Origin: an uncultured Verrucomicrobiota bacterium
GTDB lineage: Bacteria; Verrucomicrobiota; Verrucomicrobiia; Opitutales; LL51
Assembly: GCA_947174645.1 (NCBI GenBank)
Contig: CAMWJR010000027.1
Coordinates: 1 to 9,528 of the forward strand
Direction: 5' to 3'
Length of the DNA stretch: 9,528 bases
Shown: positions 7,230 to 9,528 of the stretch, in pieces
Layout: each line of letters starts with the position of its first letter
How positions within the stretch are numbered: position 1 is the first letter of the stretch
Translations under genes and position numbers: made by a program
Notes under the pieces: model-generated
Databases searched by the model: none
Seen by the model: only the letters and a program-made list of their open reading frames with translations
What the model was told of the DNA's origin: nothing

Positions 7230-7282
7230 CTTCTTCGTCAGCAAAGGGTAAGCGTTTCGGTTGTGATAGGCAATGGACAAAA

Positions 7283-7489
7283 TTATTTATGATAAAAGGG
7301 ATGACAACGCGCGAGACGCTGGAGAATAAGCCCACACGCTTTAGCCAAGGAATATTTTTTAAGGACACGTAGTGCAAACTCCGAGCAGGTGGGCGTAAAG
7401 CGACAACGACAATAAGGGCCAAATAATAACAACTTCACCGGTGAAAAAAACCGGTAAATGTGTACACAACCAATCATAAGGCGACGCAT
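7283..7489 (-). CDS. yidD: Membrane protein insertion efficiency factor YidD
   Basis: YidD is a small membrane-associated protein thought to help YidC/Sec insertion of inner-membrane proteins. The 68-residue product shows the family core: an amphipathic N-terminus (IGCVHIYRFFSPVK), CRFTPTCSEFA with the two conserved cysteines, a lysine-rich helix (LKKYSLAKA), and RCHPF with the third cysteine. It ends four residues after RCHP and lacks the GGxDPVP tail that usually follows. I found no frame-shifted continuation of that tail downstream. The ATG at 7489 follows the ffh stop by seven bases with no Shine-Dalgarno sequence. A TTG at 7510 would add seven residues and overlap ffh. The gene is usually in the rpmH-rnpA-yidD-yidC cluster, but here it sits between ffh and uppS. 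Confidence 0.9.
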   Translation of the reverse strand: MRRLMIGCVHIYRFFSPVKLLLFGPYCRCRFTPTCSEFALRVLKKYSLAKACGLILQRLARCHPFYHK

Positions 7490-7496
7490 GAGTAAA

Positions 7497-8819
7497 TTAA
7501 CGCCCGCCAAAGAGCGAGGCGAGGTTGACCTTGGAACCTTTAACCTTTTTCATCACCGTTTGCATCTGTTTAAAGCTTTTGAGGAGTGCATTGACGTCTT
7601 GGACAGAGGTCCCCGAACCATGTGCGATCCGTAGCCGTCGCGAGCCATCGATGATCCCGGGGTTGGCACGCTCCTTGGGCGTCATCGAATAAATAATTGC
7701 CTCCGTTCGTTGAACACGGGTATTAGCTTCAGGTCCGAGATTGAGTTGGTGCATTCCCGGGAGGTGTTTGATGAGCGATTCGAGTGGCCCCATATTTTTA
7801 ATCGACTGAAGCTGGCTCAGGAAATCGTTCATATCGAATTTTCCTTTTTTGAGCTTCTTTTCGAGTTCTTTTGCCTTGGTTTCATCGACCTGCTCTTGGG
7901 CTTTTTCGACGAGCGAAACTACGTCGCCCATTCCTAAGATTCGTTGCGCGATACGCTCGGAGTGGAAGATCTCAAATGCATCGAGTTTTTCGCCTGTACC
8001 GATATAGCGAATCGCAATGCCCGTTATTCCCTTCATCGAGAGCGCTGCGCCAGCCCGGGTGTCGCCATCGAGCTTGGTGAGGATAATTCCTGTTAACGGT
8101 AGTGCTTCGTGAAATTTTTGTGCAACATTCGCAGCCTCTTGGCCGAGCGCGCCATCGGCGACAAGAAAAACTTCCTGTGGCTGTACGGCCTTTTCAATTT
8201 GCTGTACCTCATGAATCAGGTCTTGATCGATCTGAAGACGTCCCGCAGTATCGAATAAAATGACATCATTCCCGCTTTCTTGGGCATTATGAAGTCCATC
8301 GCGGGCAATCTTAACCGCATCTTTCGTGTTACGGTCTGTGTAACAGGTAATGCCAACTTGCTGAGAGAGTTGCTCGAGCTGGTCAATAGCTGCCGGCCGA
8401 TAGACGTCACACGCAACGGCAAGCGGCGAATTGAAGCCTTCTCTGTTTTTTAAAAAGCGCGCTAGCTTGGCGACTGTTGTTGTCTTTCCCGACCCATGAA
8501 GGCCGACGATGAGAATTTTTAGGGGACGCGCCGTATTGAGAGTAGGGGCTTCACATTTACCCAATAATGTAACGAGCTCGTCGTAAACGATTTTAATGAA
8601 TTGTTGATCCGGTGTAACGCTTTGTAGCACTTCTTGCCCGAGGCATCGATCCCGAGTGCGTTGGATGAAGTTATTGGCAACGGTAAAATTAACATCGGCC
8701 GAAAGGAGCGCCGTGCGAATCTCGCCTAGGGCATCCGCGATATTTTTCTCAGAGAGCCTATGTGTGCCACGTAAAGTCCGGAAAACCTGGCTGAGTTTGT
8801 CGGTAATCGACTCAAACAT
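7497..8819 (-). CDS. ffh: Signal recognition particle protein Ffh (SRP54)
   Basis: Ffh is the SRP GTPase that binds 4.5S RNA and hydrophobic signal sequences and docks with FtsY to deliver ribosomes to the membrane. The 440-residue product is complete. It has an N domain (1 to about 95); a G domain with P-loop GLHGSGKTT (106-114), DVYRPAAIDQL (138-148), DTAGR (190-194), TKLDGD (248-253) and GTGEKLD (274-280); and an M domain from ILGMGDV (294-300). The M domain contains SRRLRIAHGSGTSVQDVN (393-410), the RNA-binding SRR...GSGTS element. Deviations are H108 where the P-loop normally has glutamine, and DGALGQ (222-227) for the usual DAMTGQ. The ATG at 8819 lies 33 bases after the upstream methyltransferase gene, without a recognisable Shine-Dalgarno sequence. 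The next gene, yidD, starts seven bases after its stop. Confidence 0.98.
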   Translation of the reverse strand: MFESITDKLSQVFRTLRGTHRLSEKNIADALGEIRTALLSADVNFTVANNFIQRTRDRCLGQEVLQSVTPDQQFIKIVYDELVTLLGKCEAPTLNTARPLKILIVGLHGSGKTTTVAKLARFLKNREGFNSPLAVACDVYRPAAIDQLEQLSQQVGITCYTDRNTKDAVKIARDGLHNAQESGNDVILFDTAGRLQIDQDLIHEVQQIEKAVQPQEVFLVADGALGQEAANVAQKFHEALPLTGIILTKLDGDTRAGAALSMKGITGIAIRYIGTGEKLDAFEIFHSERIAQRILGMGDVVSLVEKAQEQVDETKAKELEKKLKKGKFDMNDFLSQLQSIKNMGPLESLIKHLPGMHQLNLGPEANTRVQRTEAIIYSMTPKERANPGIIDGSRRLRIAHGSGTSVQDVNALLKSFKQMQTVMKKVKGSKVNLASLFGGR

Positions 8820-8852
8820 AGTACTTTTGTCTAAAAATGCGGACTATCGGTG

Positions 8853-9528
8853 TCAAACGCGAATCCACCGTTGCCGGACGCATTCATAAAGCACGACGGC
8901 CGTAGCGGCGGAGACATTGAGCGAGTCCGAAATTCCCTGCTGTGGGATCCGAATCGTATGGGCTTGTTGGAGCCAGTGTTCGCTAACGCCGTGGCTTTCG
9001 GAGCCGACGAGGATCGCCACTGAATGTTGAAGGTTTTCTTCAAAGTAGAGCCGTTTTGCATGGGGAGTCGTGACAAAAGTAGTAACATGATGTCGTGCCG
9101 TAAAATCCAAAAATGCTTCCGTTGTCGCGTGATAAATTGGCATCGAAAAGACAGCTCCCTGGGAATTACGAATTACGTTGGGGTTAAAAATCTCCGTTGA
9201 TTGATCGAGGACGATGATCGCATCGACGCCCGCTGATTCCGCGGTACGGACGATCGCGCCGAAGTTGCTAGGTTTTTCAATTCCCTCGGTAACGAGTAAA
9301 AATGCAGGGTTGCTAGGGGTAAAGTTGTTAAAATTTAGAGCAGTTGCAGTTCCAAGAGCCAATAATCCGTCACCGTGTTCCCGAAGGGAAATTTTAGAAA
9401 AGACCTCGGATGAAACCTCTGTTATGGGAATTCTTGCGTTTTCAAGTTGTGTTATGAGTGTCTGTTCGGATTCGCGTTCGGACCATAATTCAGGGCAAAA
9501 TAACAATTCCCGGACGTAACCACCGGCC
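8853..9528 (-). CDS. TrmH/SpoU-family RNA methyltransferase, N-terminus beyond the window
   Basis: SpoU-class (SPOUT) enzymes add a methyl group to the ribose 2'-OH of tRNA or rRNA from S-adenosylmethionine, using a knotted fold. The frame is open to the window edge, with 224 visible residues. Motif 1 is NFGAIVRTAESAG (88-100) with the conserved asparagine and arginine. Motif 2 is LVGSESHGVSE (173-183). Motif 3 is IPQQGISDSLNVSAA (194-208). An RQR follows near the C-terminus. Before the catalytic domain, VRELLFCPELW and HGDGLLALG match the substrate-binding N-terminal domain of the 23S rRNA-type subgroup. The TTG at 9506 is internal to that domain, and no ATG is visible in frame, so the real start lies past 9528. 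The exact RNA target (23S G2251-like, tRNA or other) cannot be assigned from the sequence. It is the most upstream visible gene of the leftward series. Confidence 0.9.
   Translation of the reverse strand, partial: AGGYVRELLFCPELWSERESEQTLITQLENARIPITEVSSEVFSKISLREHGDGLLALGTATALNFNNFTPSNPAFLLVTEGIEKPSNFGAIVRTAESAGVDAIIVLDQSTEIFNPNVIRNSQGAVFSMPIYHATTEAFLDFTARHHVTTFVTTPHAKRLYFEENLQHSVAILVGSESHGVSEHWLQQAHTIRIPQQGISDSLNVSAATAVVLYECVRQRWIRV

Noticed and set aside
7230..7280. TTG start of uppS at 7280
   Set aside because: It is possible, but TTG is less favoured, there is no ribosome-binding site, and the 17 extra residues are not needed by the fold. It is kept as an alternative in the uppS entry.
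1..9528. tRNA, rRNA, SRP RNA, CRISPR, insertion sequence, phage or toxin-antitoxin content
   Set aside because: Non-coding gaps are all under about 75 bp, too short for most of these. No direct-repeat arrays, terminal inverted repeats or transposase/integrase motifs were seen. No evidence was found for an undescribed system.

Overview
This window is a compact bacterial housekeeping region with ten protein genes and almost no non-coding DNA. The organism is a Gram-negative-type bacterium: it has lipoprotein diacylglyceryl transferase (Lgt), the DapA step of the lysine/diaminopimelate pathway, undecaprenyl diphosphate synthase and CdsA. Base composition is balanced. Several protein features (a LeuRS without the leucine-specific insert before KMSKS, the 'PGIGG' variant of the CdsA signature, the Ffh P-loop variant) make me suspect the Verrucomicrobiota/Chlamydiota side of the tree. 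That is a low-confidence inference from memory, not a computed placement.

Layout. (1) Positions 1-3824, plus strand: the 3' part of dapA, then lgt (its GTG start directly abuts the dapA stop), then leuS, closed by a hairpin terminator at about 3833-3865. (2) Positions 3882-4178, minus strand: a short-form ribosome hibernation factor (hpf) that runs into the other side of the same hairpin. (3) Positions 4249-5022, plus strand: a single OppD/NikD-like ABC ATPase with no permease or binding protein beside it, divergent from hpf across a 70-bp gap that holds a 7-bp inverted repeat. (4) Positions 5017-9528, minus strand: a tight co-directional series read from right to left: SpoU/TrmH-type RNA methyltransferase (start outside the window), ffh, yidD, uppS, cdsA, rsmI. 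Its genes are separated by a few tens of bases at most, abut or overlap, which suggests an operon.

Functional theme. Much of the region serves the cytoplasmic membrane and envelope: SRP targeting (Ffh), the membrane-insertion helper YidD, the lipid carrier for peptidoglycan (UppS), phospholipid precursor synthesis (CdsA) and lipoprotein modification (Lgt). Most of the rest serves translation: LeuRS, HPF, RsmI and the SpoU methyltransferase. Clear Shine-Dalgarno sequences are scarce at all the starts visible here.

I found no mobile element, CRISPR array, tRNA, rRNA, toxin-antitoxin, defence or secondary-metabolite locus, and nothing that looks like an undescribed system. The points worth a second look are modest: the orphan ABC ATPase and its tail-to-tail overlap with rsmI, the relocated short yidD, the Ffh active-site substitutions, and the weak ribosome-binding sites.
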